Shown here piece by piece: positions 43,088 through 53,105 of a stretch of DNA of 64,000 bases (position 1 is the stretch's first letter; each line of letters starts with the position of its first letter). The notes under the pieces are model-generated. The model was not told the origin of the DNA. It did not search any database and saw only the letters and a program-made list of their open reading frames with translations. The translations under genes and the position numbers were made by a program. The stretch spans positions 19,172-83,171 of the forward strand of contig JAEEQP010000012.1 of NCBI GenBank assembly GCA_016285355.1, read 5' to 3'. Source of the DNA: Bacteroidales bacterium. GTDB taxonomy: Bacteria; Bacteroidota; Bacteroidia; Bacteroidales; F082.

Positions 43088-44506
43088 ATGCCCAAAAAGA
43101 AAGTCAAGATAGGACTCGTAGATGCCGACCTGCTTTGCAATGGGACTCGGCATCCTAATCTTGTTTTGATGAAAATAGCTGGATTTCTCAATGATAACGG
43201 AATAGATTTCCATCTGATTATTGACCAAAATGAAGACATATCCCAGTATAAGCTGATCTATATATCTCGCGTATTCACCTTTACTCAGATGCCAGCGTTT
43301 TATGAGAACGCTACTACAGCTCAAAGAAAAAAATTCAGAGAAGGAGGAACAGGATTCTACGCTAACGAGCTCAACGTTAACAAATATCGCTACCAGCGCG
43401 AAAAGGACATGAATCAATTGGAAAACGATGAGTTTCTCAATAGCTATCCCAACCGTCGAGGTGGCCCTCGCACTAATGGTATTGACCTCGCTCATCAGAT
43501 GCCATATTACCACCTTTACGATGAATTTGTAGACCGCAAAGTCAGTGAAGGTTTCAAACGAGACAAGTACAAGGACTATCAGCAATATAGTATTGGCTTC
43601 CTCACCCGAGGATGTATTCGTCATTGTCCATTTTGTATCAATAAATTAGAAGACAAGATTTTTCCGTATTCCGAACTTAAATGGTTTCTTGACGAAGAGC
43701 GAGACGAGCACGGCCACTTGGTGCGCCCATATATCTATCTCTGGGATGACAACTTTCTTGCTTCCGATCCTGAGGTTTGGAGAGCACGCCTCCAACAGCT
43801 GATTGATACGAAGCGTCCCTTCCAGTTCAGGCAGGGTCTTGACGAACGAATGCTTGCCGAAAGTCCCTATGGTGAAGAGATGGCCGAGATGCTTTCTCGG
43901 ACTAATTATCATGGAGATTTTATCTTTGCCTTTGACAATTGGCGTGAGCGTCCATTGATAGAGCGAGCCTTGAAGATTTGGAAGCACTACAATCCAACAA
44001 AGGGAACCAAGTTTTATCTTTTTTGCGGATTCAAGCAAACAGAAAAGGGCTATCAAAAGTTTTATCGTGACATTTGGGAGATATTCCAACGCATTCGAGT
44101 GTTGATGCAATACGGCTGTGTGGGGTATATCATGCGCCACGAGGACTATAAAAAAGCACCTGTCGCGAATCTGTATATACAGATAGCGCGTTGGTGTAAC
44201 CAACAAGCTTTTTATAAAAAGATGTCGTTCTGGGAATACACATATCGTAATCAAACCTATTGGGAGCAAAAGGCGGGTTTTGAAGTGTTGAAAGAAATCA
44301 AGTCTTTTGATGAATTTCAGAGGGATTATGAAACTGGCTATTATGAAAGAGAGGATTCACGTGGGAAAGTGCGTAAGATATGCAAAACTTTGCAATCATT
44401 GTTGGATATGTTGGAAATGTTTCCTGAGCATCGAGAGGAACTACTTGAAATGTTCAATTATAAAATGTTAGAGTTAAAAAATCCCAAACTTTGGGAAAGA
44501 CACTAA
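43088..44506 (+). CDS. Radical SAM protein, first gene of the DISARM-like operon
   Basis: 472 residues. The 4Fe-4S cluster motif CxxxCxxC is in FLTRGCIRHCPFCINK (C176, C180, C183). Ahead of it is a Rossmann-like domain (about residues 5-70) in the place where B12-binding domains occur in related enzymes, but without a DxHxxG motif. After the cluster come strands consistent with a partial TIM barrel (YIYLWDDNFLA, FRQGLDERML, GDFIFAFDNW). The C-terminus is basic and helical. It ends 13 bases before the next gene, all on the same strand, so it belongs to the operon. It is not viperin-like. Its substrate is unknown; a DNA or nucleotide modification in place of the missing methyltransferase is a testable guess. 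Confidence 0.82.
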   Translation: MPKKKVKIGLVDADLLCNGTRHPNLVLMKIAGFLNDNGIDFHLIIDQNEDISQYKLIYISRVFTFTQMPAFYENATTAQRKKFREGGTGFYANELNVNKYRYQREKDMNQLENDEFLNSYPNRRGGPRTNGIDLAHQMPYYHLYDEFVDRKVSEGFKRDKYKDYQQYSIGFLTRGCIRHCPFCINKLEDKIFPYSELKWFLDEERDEHGHLVRPYIYLWDDNFLASDPEVWRARLQQLIDTKRPFQFRQGLDERMLAESPYGEEMAEMLSRTNYHGDFIFAFDNWRERPLIERALKIWKHYNPTKGTKFYLFCGFKQTEKGYQKFYRDIWEIFQRIRVLMQYGCVGYIMRHEDYKKAPVANLYIQIARWCNQQAFYKKMSFWEYTYRNQTYWEQKAGFEVLKEIKSFDEFQRDYETGYYEREDSRGKVRKICKTLQSLLDMLEMFPEHREELLEMFNYKMLELKNPKLWERH

Positions 44507-44519
44507 TTGTCGAAAAACC

Positions 44520-46853
44520 ATGAGTGCCCAGGAAAAATATCAGAATCTTATCAATCAAGAGAGTGTCATGTTCTCTGATATATGTGATATAATGTTACAT
44601 TCAAAGGTAGAAGATGGACGCAGATTCCTTTGTGCCATGAACAATACTGTTGATTGTTTCAGTGAAAGACGATGCGATGGAGAAATCAATTTCCAAATCA
44701 TATATGTGCCATCTTGTCCGGAATGGGCACGCGAACTTTTAGTGCGTTTTTTTATTCATAAAACAACATTTAGCAATTCACAAAAAATAATCACTTTAGC
44801 AAAAAAGAGTACTGATAGGGTTTTAAATCCACCAATGGGGCTTTCTGGAAAATCCAAACAATTCAAACAAATGGTAGCAGAAAAAAAGCATTACCAAAAA
44901 ATCTTAGAGTTGTTTGATGACGATTCACTAACGAATAGTTGTAACAGAAAATCGTTATTTGTCGTTCAAGAGAAAGATATTATAACAAGGAAACAAGACA
45001 AGAATCCATGGCTTGAACAATTATATACGACCGATTTATTTAGTAATGACGACAATGCATTTGTAACCACTAATCTATCAGCTTATGATATTGAAGATGT
45101 CATAAGGAAGAACCGTGAGAATATACCAACTATTGATAATCTCTTTATATTTCACTCTCAAAATCGAGGTAAGCTTACGTATTCGTATAATTTAGACCAA
45201 CTGAATCGGTTAAATCAATACGGTGTGGGCATTAAGAATTGCTTCGTTTTTTACATTACAGACCACCCTTTTAGATTGTATTACGCCAAAGAAAATGTAA
45301 AAGCATCTTTGGCCTCAAATCTATTAAATCGTGAGATTAAGCGTTTTGATGATTTTGATGGCTTTATTACTTTTTCGCCAGATGAGGTTGATTTAATGTT
45401 CCAGCGACAGAGTATGCGTTCACAATATGTTATTGATTCGGCTGAACGTGATATTTTTACAGCAGATATTGATTCATATCTTGATGAGCTTCCCCATAAT
45501 TATAGAATTAAAAATGCTCTGTCTTTGGCTTTTACCCCTGAAGCGCAAAAGTGTTTTTTAAATGAATGTGAAATAGAAACGGGTGTCTCACAACCAGAAA
45601 TGGTAATGCCGTTCCTCAACTATTATAAACAATTGTGGGATGAAGAAATTTCAACACGGCTATTAGAACAAATCGAGAATTATCATTCAGTGGCTTTCGT
45701 TCTTCCCCCTGAGATAAACAAGGTGTATAAAAAATCCATTCAAAAGACATTTTCCTCTGAATCAAGGCGCATCGTAATTAAAGATTTCAATCAATTTCGA
45801 GATGGCTTAGACGAAGACTTTGTTGTATTATTTTCTTTCAGATATACTGACGACAGGTATAAAACATATCCGAATTCATTTGATCCCCTTCCGCTGAAAA
45901 ATGGACAAAGAGGCTTGACCATTATTAATCGGCTTACTCATAACAGGTATTTTGAATGGAACAAGCATTTCTATGAGAAGGATTTTAATGGCCTTCTCTT
46001 CTCGTCGTTTAGGAGCGAAATGGTTGGATGGAGTAAGAAAGTGCTTCAAAGACCAGTTATGCCAGATATTATAAACGATATCGATGAGGCAGAAGCCGAT
46101 ACACGTGAGTATATGGCTGAGCGTTGTACTATTGTTTTTGAGAGTGGGAAAACAAAAAGGTTGGCGGCAGATTGTGCTCTCTATGTTAGTGGAGATCATT
46201 ATTGCATATCAAGTCTAAAGGAACTTCCTTTTGAAGAAGGCATGAAGATTCAATTGCTTGACGACCTTGTTGACCAGATAAAAGAAAACCTTATTAAAAA
46301 GACAGATAGCAATTTAAAATCAGAAAGTTATATTCGTCGTGACCCATCGTATGGCTTAACAGAAGAACAAATCAATTCCAGCATTGAACTATGGAAATAT
46401 CTTCTCAAAAGGAAGGTGGAAGAGTTTGGCGTTGATGCCACGTACAATGCTATTTTTCCCAATAACAAAGAAATATCAATTAGAGGATTTGAGAGATGGC
46501 TTGATTTGGACTATCCGATGATATTACCACGCAGTCGAAAAAGCCAAAATGGTCTATTGACCTTCCTTGGTTTCAGTTTGGGTTCTCCTTATCACAGAGT
46601 GATATTAACCAAGAAGCTGCTAAAAAACAATAACACACGGCTATTGAATAGTCAGATAGAATCCTTGCTACAATCTATCTTAACGGTTTCTTCTGTTAGC
46701 AACAAATACTTCGAAGAGTTATTTGAAGAGCATTCGGAGATACTTACTTTGCTTGAAATAAATACTGCTTCCGAAGTCAATATTCTAATTCAGCTCTTAG
46801 ATATAAACTTAAAATCAGTAAAAAGCATAACATATGATTCAGACAAAGCGTGA
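44520..46853 (+). CDS. 777-aa protein of the DISARM-like operon, possibly DrmE-like
   Basis: I see no catalytic motif with certainty. 777 residues, AT-rich codons, no signal or membrane segments. The first 400 residues mix alpha and beta with a repeated hydrophobic strand pattern (NLFIFHSQN, CFVFYITDH, FVVLFSFRY); the C-terminal 170 residues are helical, with a wHTH-like stretch EEQINSSIELWKYLLKRKVE. Size and place directly before a DrmA-like gene fit DrmE, the uncharacterised protein of class 2 DISARM, but I cannot confirm homology by eye. The stop overlaps the DrmA-like start by 20 bases, so the two are translationally coupled. Confidence 0.7.
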   Translation: MSAQEKYQNLINQESVMFSDICDIMLHSKVEDGRRFLCAMNNTVDCFSERRCDGEINFQIIYVPSCPEWARELLVRFFIHKTTFSNSQKIITLAKKSTDRVLNPPMGLSGKSKQFKQMVAEKKHYQKILELFDDDSLTNSCNRKSLFVVQEKDIITRKQDKNPWLEQLYTTDLFSNDDNAFVTTNLSAYDIEDVIRKNRENIPTIDNLFIFHSQNRGKLTYSYNLDQLNRLNQYGVGIKNCFVFYITDHPFRLYYAKENVKASLASNLLNREIKRFDDFDGFITFSPDEVDLMFQRQSMRSQYVIDSAERDIFTADIDSYLDELPHNYRIKNALSLAFTPEAQKCFLNECEIETGVSQPEMVMPFLNYYKQLWDEEISTRLLEQIENYHSVAFVLPPEINKVYKKSIQKTFSSESRRIVIKDFNQFRDGLDEDFVVLFSFRYTDDRYKTYPNSFDPLPLKNGQRGLTIINRLTHNRYFEWNKHFYEKDFNGLLFSSFRSEMVGWSKKVLQRPVMPDIINDIDEAEADTREYMAERCTIVFESGKTKRLAADCALYVSGDHYCISSLKELPFEEGMKIQLLDDLVDQIKENLIKKTDSNLKSESYIRRDPSYGLTEEQINSSIELWKYLLKRKVEEFGVDATYNAIFPNNKEISIRGFERWLDLDYPMILPRSRKSQNGLLTFLGFSLGSPYHRVILTKKLLKNNNTRLLNSQIESLLQSILTVSSVSNKYFEELFEEHSEILTLLEINTASEVNILIQLLDINLKSVKSITYDSDKA

Positions 46854-49800
46854 TTCACTTGAGAAGTTCATAAAACAACAAATGGAAGGCCCAGGCGCAT
46901 GTAACGGGCGTTTTTGTTGCCTTGGAGATTTTGAAGGTGATAATAGAGAAGAAGTTATTAACACGACTCCTGGCTCGTTATATAGTACAGCCGTATTGTT
47001 CCCTCAGAGGAAACATGTTGAGATTGTTGCTTCTGACAGTGCTCCTTCAGCCACACAAGACGCTGATTCTGATTTAGAAAGTGATTCTTTATATCAAGAG
47101 TCTCTGGATGATAATAGTAGTGAAGAACTTGATGAGAGGGTTAACCGTTTAGGTGCTGATGAAGAAGACATGTATTCACTTAGCCAACGGTTTCCTACCA
47201 CAATCGGTATTTCTTGTTGTTTGGACAAGGATGGCTCCCCTATTCTTCCTTCGGATTTAAGTATAACTATCTCTGGACGTTATTACAAGAAAATATCCAA
47301 AAACGATTATTGCAATATCGTAATAAAAGTTGAAGATGAAGGTGGTTTTCGGTCGTTTTTTGACAATTACCAAACACAACTTGAACCTTATTTCTCTATT
47401 ATCGAAGGCGGCGTGCATTTAGTAAAGGATGTTACAAATGAAATAGGAAAAGTAAAAGAAACAATACTATCAATCAACAAGGAGACGTGCAGAATTGTTG
47501 CCACTAACCCAGATGGTTCATTAGATGGTGAGTACGAACAGATTGGTGATACATATAGATACCTGAAATCATACAAAGAACGTCTTTGGCGAAAACTGAA
47601 ATATTTCAAGGAGGAATACTTGTCAGATAGCGAACAGTTGTCCGTTGAAAGCAGAATAAAAAATGTTGAACGATATGAAACTTATTTGTCTTATTTGGAA
47701 GATGCGATGAATATTTGCAATAGTAAATCTTTTGGATTTTGGCAATCACACTCGTTTAGCAAAACATTAGATCTTGATGGAATAAATCTTAATAAAGGCG
47801 GTAAAAAAGACATTTATTCGCCACGTGACAATCGATACCGTAGAAACTTAAATATCCTATTCAATGAAGAAGAGGAGGATAGTGATTTTCATCGCAGTTT
47901 ATCAATATGGCTACAAGTTACCAAATTGACAAACAGCACAACGAAAAAAGTGTACTTAAAAGTACAGCTTGAAAACACCTCGTCACCATTTGAGGAAGAT
48001 GACAACCACTATTTCTCAATTGTCACCGAAAAGGTTAATGAAAGGTGTTTTTTTGGAGTCAAAATCAAGGTCGAAAGCAATTTATTAACCGCTTATCAAG
48101 AACAGACTAATGACAGGCAACAGGAAGATGTTGAACATCTGAATTATTTATATAGATCAATTAAAGATTATGCCGTTGGGCATCTTTGTTCCGTTGACTG
48201 GAAGATAACCGAAAACGAGAAATGGGTCTGCTCAGAGTTTATCCCTTCGTATGAAACACCCGATGTTGAACCGATACCTAGAGACAAGTTTTCTTTTGTG
48301 GAAGAAGATGGAGAGCGTGTCCCAAGACCTCTATTAAATGATTCTCATGCATTAGAGTTTAAATGGCTTTCACTCTTTTCAAGTGCTACGGATGATGAAA
48401 TCATTTTCCAGTTAAAAGAGTTCGTTGGCCACTATCAATTATGGATTGACAAACAAAGGGAAGTGCTGCAACGCGATGCAGGAGACAATAGAATCGGCTT
48501 TGATAATCTTGACAAATGTCAATTGGACTGTGACAGGATGACGGACAACATCAATTTAATTCTGGACAAGAAACCAAACAACATGTTGTCTTTTAGATTG
48601 ATGAATTCGGCCATGTTTATTCAATTGTGGCATAGTAAGAAATCGACAAATGAAAAAACAGACTTTAACTTTTACAAAGAAAAAGCTGACGACCATATAT
48701 TTGGTAATAAACCAGCCGCTTGGCGTCCGTTCCAACTGGCCTTTATTTTGCTCAATCTTGATGGCGTTATACAACGGCAAAATGACCCAGAATGGAAATA
48801 TAGAAATGAGTTGGTTGATTTAGTGTGGTTCCCAACTGGTGGCGGTAAAACAGAGGCTTATTTGGGAATTATTGCCTTGACAATTATTAACCGCAGGAGA
48901 CAATATCCCGAAAAAGGCGGTGGCACGACAGCAATAATGAGGTATACACTTCGACTGCTTGCTACTCAGCAATTCCAACGTGCTATGCGTTTAATCTTAG
49001 CATTAGAGCAAATCCGTCGGTGGGAACGATTTGAACTTGGAAACGAGCCAATTTCTATTGGATTATTTGTGGGCGATAATTCATTACCAAACAAAGTCAA
49101 GGGAAGCCCACGGGGTGAACCTGGATTACTAGAAGAATGTCAAAAATGGAACACTTGTGTCGCTGGAAAACGTGCAGAGTCAAAAATTCCTCTTGATAAA
49201 TGTCCTTGTTGTGGGAAACCTTTAAAATATCAAAACAGGGGGACCGTTACTAATCCTGTAATTGTATTCAGATGTGACAATATTGACTGCACTTTTTCAG
49301 ACGAACTTCCTGTAAAACTATGTGACGAATACATTTATCAGAATCCACCTACTTTGCTTTTTGGCACAGTGGATAAATTTGCAGCTCTTGGTCACAAAGT
49401 TTCAACATCTAAAGACAACCAAGACTCAAGAAGATTGTTCGGCAAGGGCGGTTTGAATATGTTGCCACCATCTTTGATTATTCAAGACGAGTTGCATTTG
49501 CTTTTAGGCCCACTGGGCTCTGCCGTTAGTCTTTTTGAATGTGCCATTGATCAACTTTGCTCGTACACAGATAGTGCAGGAGCAATAATCCGACCCAAAA
49601 TAATATCATCAACGGCGACAACACGCAACACTGAATTACAAATCCGAGCCCTTTATGATAGGGATGTGAGTATCTTTCCCAAGCCCGGCACGGATTATGA
49701 CGACTCTTTCTTCTCGTTCTATCAAAGGAAGGAAGTTGATGGTGAAGTGAAATATGTGTCAAAAAGAAAATACATTGGCATTTTTCCCACAGGAAGGACA

Positions 49801-50946
49801 CACATGACCACTCAGATGCGTTTGGTTGCGACCATGTTCGTACATCGTGCATTGTTTGAAAAAGAATATGCGTCTCGTCTTTCTGATAAAGCAGTTAATG
49901 AGGCGATGGACTATTATCACTCCATTATTGATTATTTCAATAGTTTGAAAGAGGTTGGAAAAACGGATGCTCAGTTCTATACTGAATATACGAAATACAC
50001 AAGGCGATTATTCAAGCGTGTTTTGCGATATAGTGACAAATTAGAATGCCTTTATGGCTATGATTCTTCGTTTAGTAAATCTGAGCTTACAGGAAGACTT
50101 ACTGGTGCAGAAGTTGTGTATGAGTTAGAGAAAGTGGGAAAACATTGGGATCCCAAAAACAGATTGCCACATAAAAATGATTCAGGAACAGAGTGGCTTC
50201 AGGGAACAACGCCACCAGACTTAATTCTTGCGACAAACATGATTTCTGTAGGATTGGATGTGGATAGATTCAATACAATTGTAATGAATTCCATGCCTCG
50301 AAATATTGCAGAGTATATTCAAGCGAGTAGTCGTGTCGCTCGTAACAAACCAGGTCTTGTGATAACCGTTCACAATCCTTTTAGAGCCAGGGACTTGTCA
50401 CATTTTGAACGTTTTAGGGAGTTCCATGAAAAGCTATATTACTACGTTGAGCCTATTTCCATTACGCCGTTCTCCAAAAAATCTGTCAACAAGTATTTAC
50501 CTCTCTACAATGCAACGATGATTCGTCATCATAATGACACTTTGGCAAATCAAGAAAATGCCAATTTGCTGACAATTCGTAAACAAGAAGAAATCAAGCA
50601 AAAAATGTATGTGTACTTCCGTCAACGTCTGGAAAGAACACAAAAGCTATCGAGCGAACAGAAGGAATTGCTTACAGAAGAACTTGAAAATTTCATCGAG
50701 CTCTTTATCGAAGAAGCTTTATCCAAATGGCAGGGATTAGTGGATAAACAACAAGTAGGAAAATATTCGCTTCGGTATTCTGGTTCTGACTTTCTAAATT
50801 CCAATGCCCGCCAAAAGGTTAAATGGAAGGACCTGTTTTTGGCCTTAGATGCTTATTTGGATGACGAGGCCGATAATATGTGGGCAGTACCGATGTCACT
50901 TCGAACTGTCGAATCTGAAGCTGTTTTAAATGTAAAAGACAACTAA
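46834..50946 (+). CDS. drmA: DrmA-like superfamily 2 helicase
   Basis: 1370 residues. The N-terminus has the DrmA opening: an LEKFIKQQMEGPG helix then NTTPGSLYSTAVLFPQ. Helicase core: Walker A WFPTGGGKTEAYLG (about residues 663-676), zinc ribbon CPCCGK and RCDNIDC (about 790-818), Walker B-like IIQDELHLLLG (about 880-890), SAT-like SSTATTRN, and the C-terminal helicase lobe with ATNMISVGLDVDRF and EYIQASSRVAR (motif VI, about 1158-1168). In DISARM, DrmA and DrmB form the DNA-engaging core complex that loads on unmethylated phage DNA with a 5' overhang. Downstream DrmB begins two bases after the stop. Confidence 0.88.
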   Translation: MIQTKRDSLEKFIKQQMEGPGACNGRFCCLGDFEGDNREEVINTTPGSLYSTAVLFPQRKHVEIVASDSAPSATQDADSDLESDSLYQESLDDNSSEELDERVNRLGADEEDMYSLSQRFPTTIGISCCLDKDGSPILPSDLSITISGRYYKKISKNDYCNIVIKVEDEGGFRSFFDNYQTQLEPYFSIIEGGVHLVKDVTNEIGKVKETILSINKETCRIVATNPDGSLDGEYEQIGDTYRYLKSYKERLWRKLKYFKEEYLSDSEQLSVESRIKNVERYETYLSYLEDAMNICNSKSFGFWQSHSFSKTLDLDGINLNKGGKKDIYSPRDNRYRRNLNILFNEEEEDSDFHRSLSIWLQVTKLTNSTTKKVYLKVQLENTSSPFEEDDNHYFSIVTEKVNERCFFGVKIKVESNLLTAYQEQTNDRQQEDVEHLNYLYRSIKDYAVGHLCSVDWKITENEKWVCSEFIPSYETPDVEPIPRDKFSFVEEDGERVPRPLLNDSHALEFKWLSLFSSATDDEIIFQLKEFVGHYQLWIDKQREVLQRDAGDNRIGFDNLDKCQLDCDRMTDNINLILDKKPNNMLSFRLMNSAMFIQLWHSKKSTNEKTDFNFYKEKADDHIFGNKPAAWRPFQLAFILLNLDGVIQRQNDPEWKYRNELVDLVWFPTGGGKTEAYLGIIALTIINRRRQYPEKGGGTTAIMRYTLRLLATQQFQRAMRLILALEQIRRWERFELGNEPISIGLFVGDNSLPNKVKGSPRGEPGLLEECQKWNTCVAGKRAESKIPLDKCPCCGKPLKYQNRGTVTNPVIVFRCDNIDCTFSDELPVKLCDEYIYQNPPTLLFGTVDKFAALGHKVSTSKDNQDSRRLFGKGGLNMLPPSLIIQDELHLLLGPLGSAVSLFECAIDQLCSYTDSAGAIIRPKIISSTATTRNTELQIRALYDRDVSIFPKPGTDYDDSFFSFYQRKEVDGEVKYVSKRKYIGIFPTGRTHMTTQMRLVATMFVHRALFEKEYASRLSDKAVNEAMDYYHSIIDYFNSLKEVGKTDAQFYTEYTKYTRRLFKRVLRYSDKLECLYGYDSSFSKSELTGRLTGAEVVYELEKVGKHWDPKNRLPHKNDSGTEWLQGTTPPDLILATNMISVGLDVDRFNTIVMNSMPRNIAEYIQASSRVARNKPGLVITVHNPFRARDLSHFERFREFHEKLYYYVEPISITPFSKKSVNKYLPLYNATMIRHHNDTLANQENANLLTIRKQEEIKQKMYVYFRQRLERTQKLSSEQKELLTEELENFIELFIEEALSKWQGLVDKQQVGKYSLRYSGSDFLNSNARQKVKWKDLFLALDAYLDDEADNMWAVPMSLRTVESEAVLNVKDN

Positions 50947-50947
50947 T

Positions 50948-53065
50948 ATGGAAATACACAAAGACATACAGTACAATCAAGGTATAGGAAAATACAAGGT
51001 ATTATCTTCAAATGCTGGCGTTGGTTCAATAGTTACCACCAAAGCTGGATTCTTTATAATGCCAAAGTCTGTTTCTTATTGGGGCTTTGTTAGAGATGTC
51101 AATAAACAAATTGAGAATTTTGGCGATCGTGACCCGGAAACAATCTCTAAGTCTGCAGGTGTGGACATCATAAACGACCCTCGTTTTGTGGAGTTTTTGA
51201 AAGATACACAAGGAATTCCAAACCTAAAATACTTGATAGATGTTCCTCATTTGTCTTTGGATAACTGGAATTATCCAAAAGAAAAGAAACATCCGTTGTA
51301 TATACGTTGTATGGAGAATACAGGACATGAATTAAAGCCAGACCACTTTATAATACCTGCTATTCATTTCCCAAGATGGTTTTATAGTAGAAAAAAGTAT
51401 TATTTCAAGCCACTTGAGGAATGGGAAAGTATATGGAAGCAAAAAACAAATGATACAAAACTGCAGTATTTTGCACCTCCGAGAGACCCTTATGACAAAA
51501 CACACAGAACTTTTAAGGACAACAATCAAATAAGAGATGTGTATAGTACGCTTGTTCAAATCCCAATTTTGTTGATTTGTAAAAACGGGCATATTTCAGA
51601 CATTCCATGGTATGAATTATTCTGCGCTGGTATAGATGGAAAAAGAGACGAAATGAGAAAACCGACTGGATTCGAATTGTTTGATTATCCATGCCAAGAA
51701 TGTGAGTGTGGAGGTCGTCACGAACTTCAATGGATAGAGAATCGTAATAATTCTGAAAGTTGGGGTACTTTAAAATGTGGCAAATGCAATAAGTCGTACA
51801 GTCTTGAAGGTATTATGAATATTCATCCTTTCTGTAAAGGAGAAACCCCATGGAATGGCTATGGAACTAAGTCGGATGACCCATGCAGGGATTTAAGCAA
51901 GCCTGAAAAGCCCAGAAGCGTTATGCAAATGGCTCTTGTGACCAGTAACAGTGTATATTATGCTGACTCGTTCAGCAGCCTTTACATTCCACCAAAGTAT
52001 CTACCCAACATGGTTTTGGCACCACAACTTCAAAAAGTACTAGACCTGCTTAACAACCGATGGTATCCAAAGGCATTGGAACGTCAACCAGGCCTTACCA
52101 AGGAGTCATACATTGAACAAATTGACATTGTTGATAAAGCAGAAGACAGTGATATCGAGTTAACACAAGAACAAGCTAAAATCATAAAGAATCAATTTCT
52201 TGCAGTAAAAGAGGTTCCCAAAGATACGCACGAACAATATCGATATGAAGAGTACAAGGTGTTTTCCGACTGTACTGAATCTATTCCTGACACCCCAAAT
52301 CTTGAATTTAAGGACATTGTTTTACCCGAAGAGCTCAAACATTATTTCAAAAAAATTCAACAAGTAGATACACTTGCTATAACATTAACTCAACTCGGAT
52401 TCAGCAGAGTATCAATGCCTGTTCCTTTAAGAATTGGAGGAGAGGTTGTTCGAAGTGAGGGACAGAGGATTTATAATGAGCCAGTGGAAAAGGTATATTC
52501 ATTGCCTGCTAATCAAAGTTTGGGAGAAGGTTTGTTCTTTGAGTTTAACAAAGAAACTGTTGATCGATGGTTAAGTCGGCATTCCGATTTGTTCAAGACT
52601 CGTTATAATCAGCCAGAGGGAGAGATTGGAAAAGCGTTGAAAGGTGAGATGGAGCAATATGGGGCACCGAAGTTTTATTTGCTGCATACGTTCTCTCACA
52701 TTATCATGAAAGAGTTGGAGTTTTCTTGTGGTTATCCAACAGCAAGTTTGCAGGAGAGGCTGTATTACTCAGATAGGATGTGTGGGGTTCTGATTTACAC
52801 AGCTGACGGAGCAGAAGGAAGTATGGGTGGTCTTGTTTGGCAAGGACAGCCTCGATTGATAGATAAAATTATAAAATCGGCGATAAATAACGCAAAAGAA
52901 TGCTCTTCAGATCCTCTATGTTGGGAAAATGAAGACCAATTGAATCTGGCAGCTTGTTTTTCGTGCTGCTTGGTTTCGGAAACATCTTGTGAGAAACGCA
53001 ATCTAGGATTGGATCGTAGAGCGTTGGTTGACGAAGAATTTGGGTATTTTAAAAACCTTGTTTGA
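50948..53065 (+). CDS. drmB: DrmB-like DUF1998 protein
   Basis: 705 residues. N-terminal SSNAGVGSIVTTKAGFFIMP resembles the DrmB opening GPGSIV. Central zinc-binding cysteines are in YPCQECECGGRHE and LKCGKCNKSYS (about 255-280). The C-terminal DUF1998 domain has YLLHTFSHIIMKELEF, CGVLIYTADGAEGSMGGL and a cysteine-rich end NLAACFSCCLVSETSCEKRN. In DISARM, DrmB binds DrmA and is required for defence. It is the last intact gene of the unit; a DrmC phospholipase-D gene would be expected after it in a full system and is absent. Confidence 0.88.
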   Translation: MEIHKDIQYNQGIGKYKVLSSNAGVGSIVTTKAGFFIMPKSVSYWGFVRDVNKQIENFGDRDPETISKSAGVDIINDPRFVEFLKDTQGIPNLKYLIDVPHLSLDNWNYPKEKKHPLYIRCMENTGHELKPDHFIIPAIHFPRWFYSRKKYYFKPLEEWESIWKQKTNDTKLQYFAPPRDPYDKTHRTFKDNNQIRDVYSTLVQIPILLICKNGHISDIPWYELFCAGIDGKRDEMRKPTGFELFDYPCQECECGGRHELQWIENRNNSESWGTLKCGKCNKSYSLEGIMNIHPFCKGETPWNGYGTKSDDPCRDLSKPEKPRSVMQMALVTSNSVYYADSFSSLYIPPKYLPNMVLAPQLQKVLDLLNNRWYPKALERQPGLTKESYIEQIDIVDKAEDSDIELTQEQAKIIKNQFLAVKEVPKDTHEQYRYEEYKVFSDCTESIPDTPNLEFKDIVLPEELKHYFKKIQQVDTLAITLTQLGFSRVSMPVPLRIGGEVVRSEGQRIYNEPVEKVYSLPANQSLGEGLFFEFNKETVDRWLSRHSDLFKTRYNQPEGEIGKALKGEMEQYGAPKFYLLHTFSHIIMKELEFSCGYPTASLQERLYYSDRMCGVLIYTADGAEGSMGGLVWQGQPRLIDKIIKSAINNAKECSSDPLCWENEDQLNLAACFSCCLVSETSCEKRNLGLDRRALVDEEFGYFKNLV

Positions 53066-53105
53066 AATATAATAGTAACAAAGCACAAAAAACGTTATAG
53101 AAATA

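Noticed and set aside
43088..44506. Prokaryotic viperin
   Set aside because: The cluster motif context (CIRHCPFC) and the Rossmann-like N-terminal domain differ from viperins, which have a CNYKCGFC-type motif and a shorter chain.
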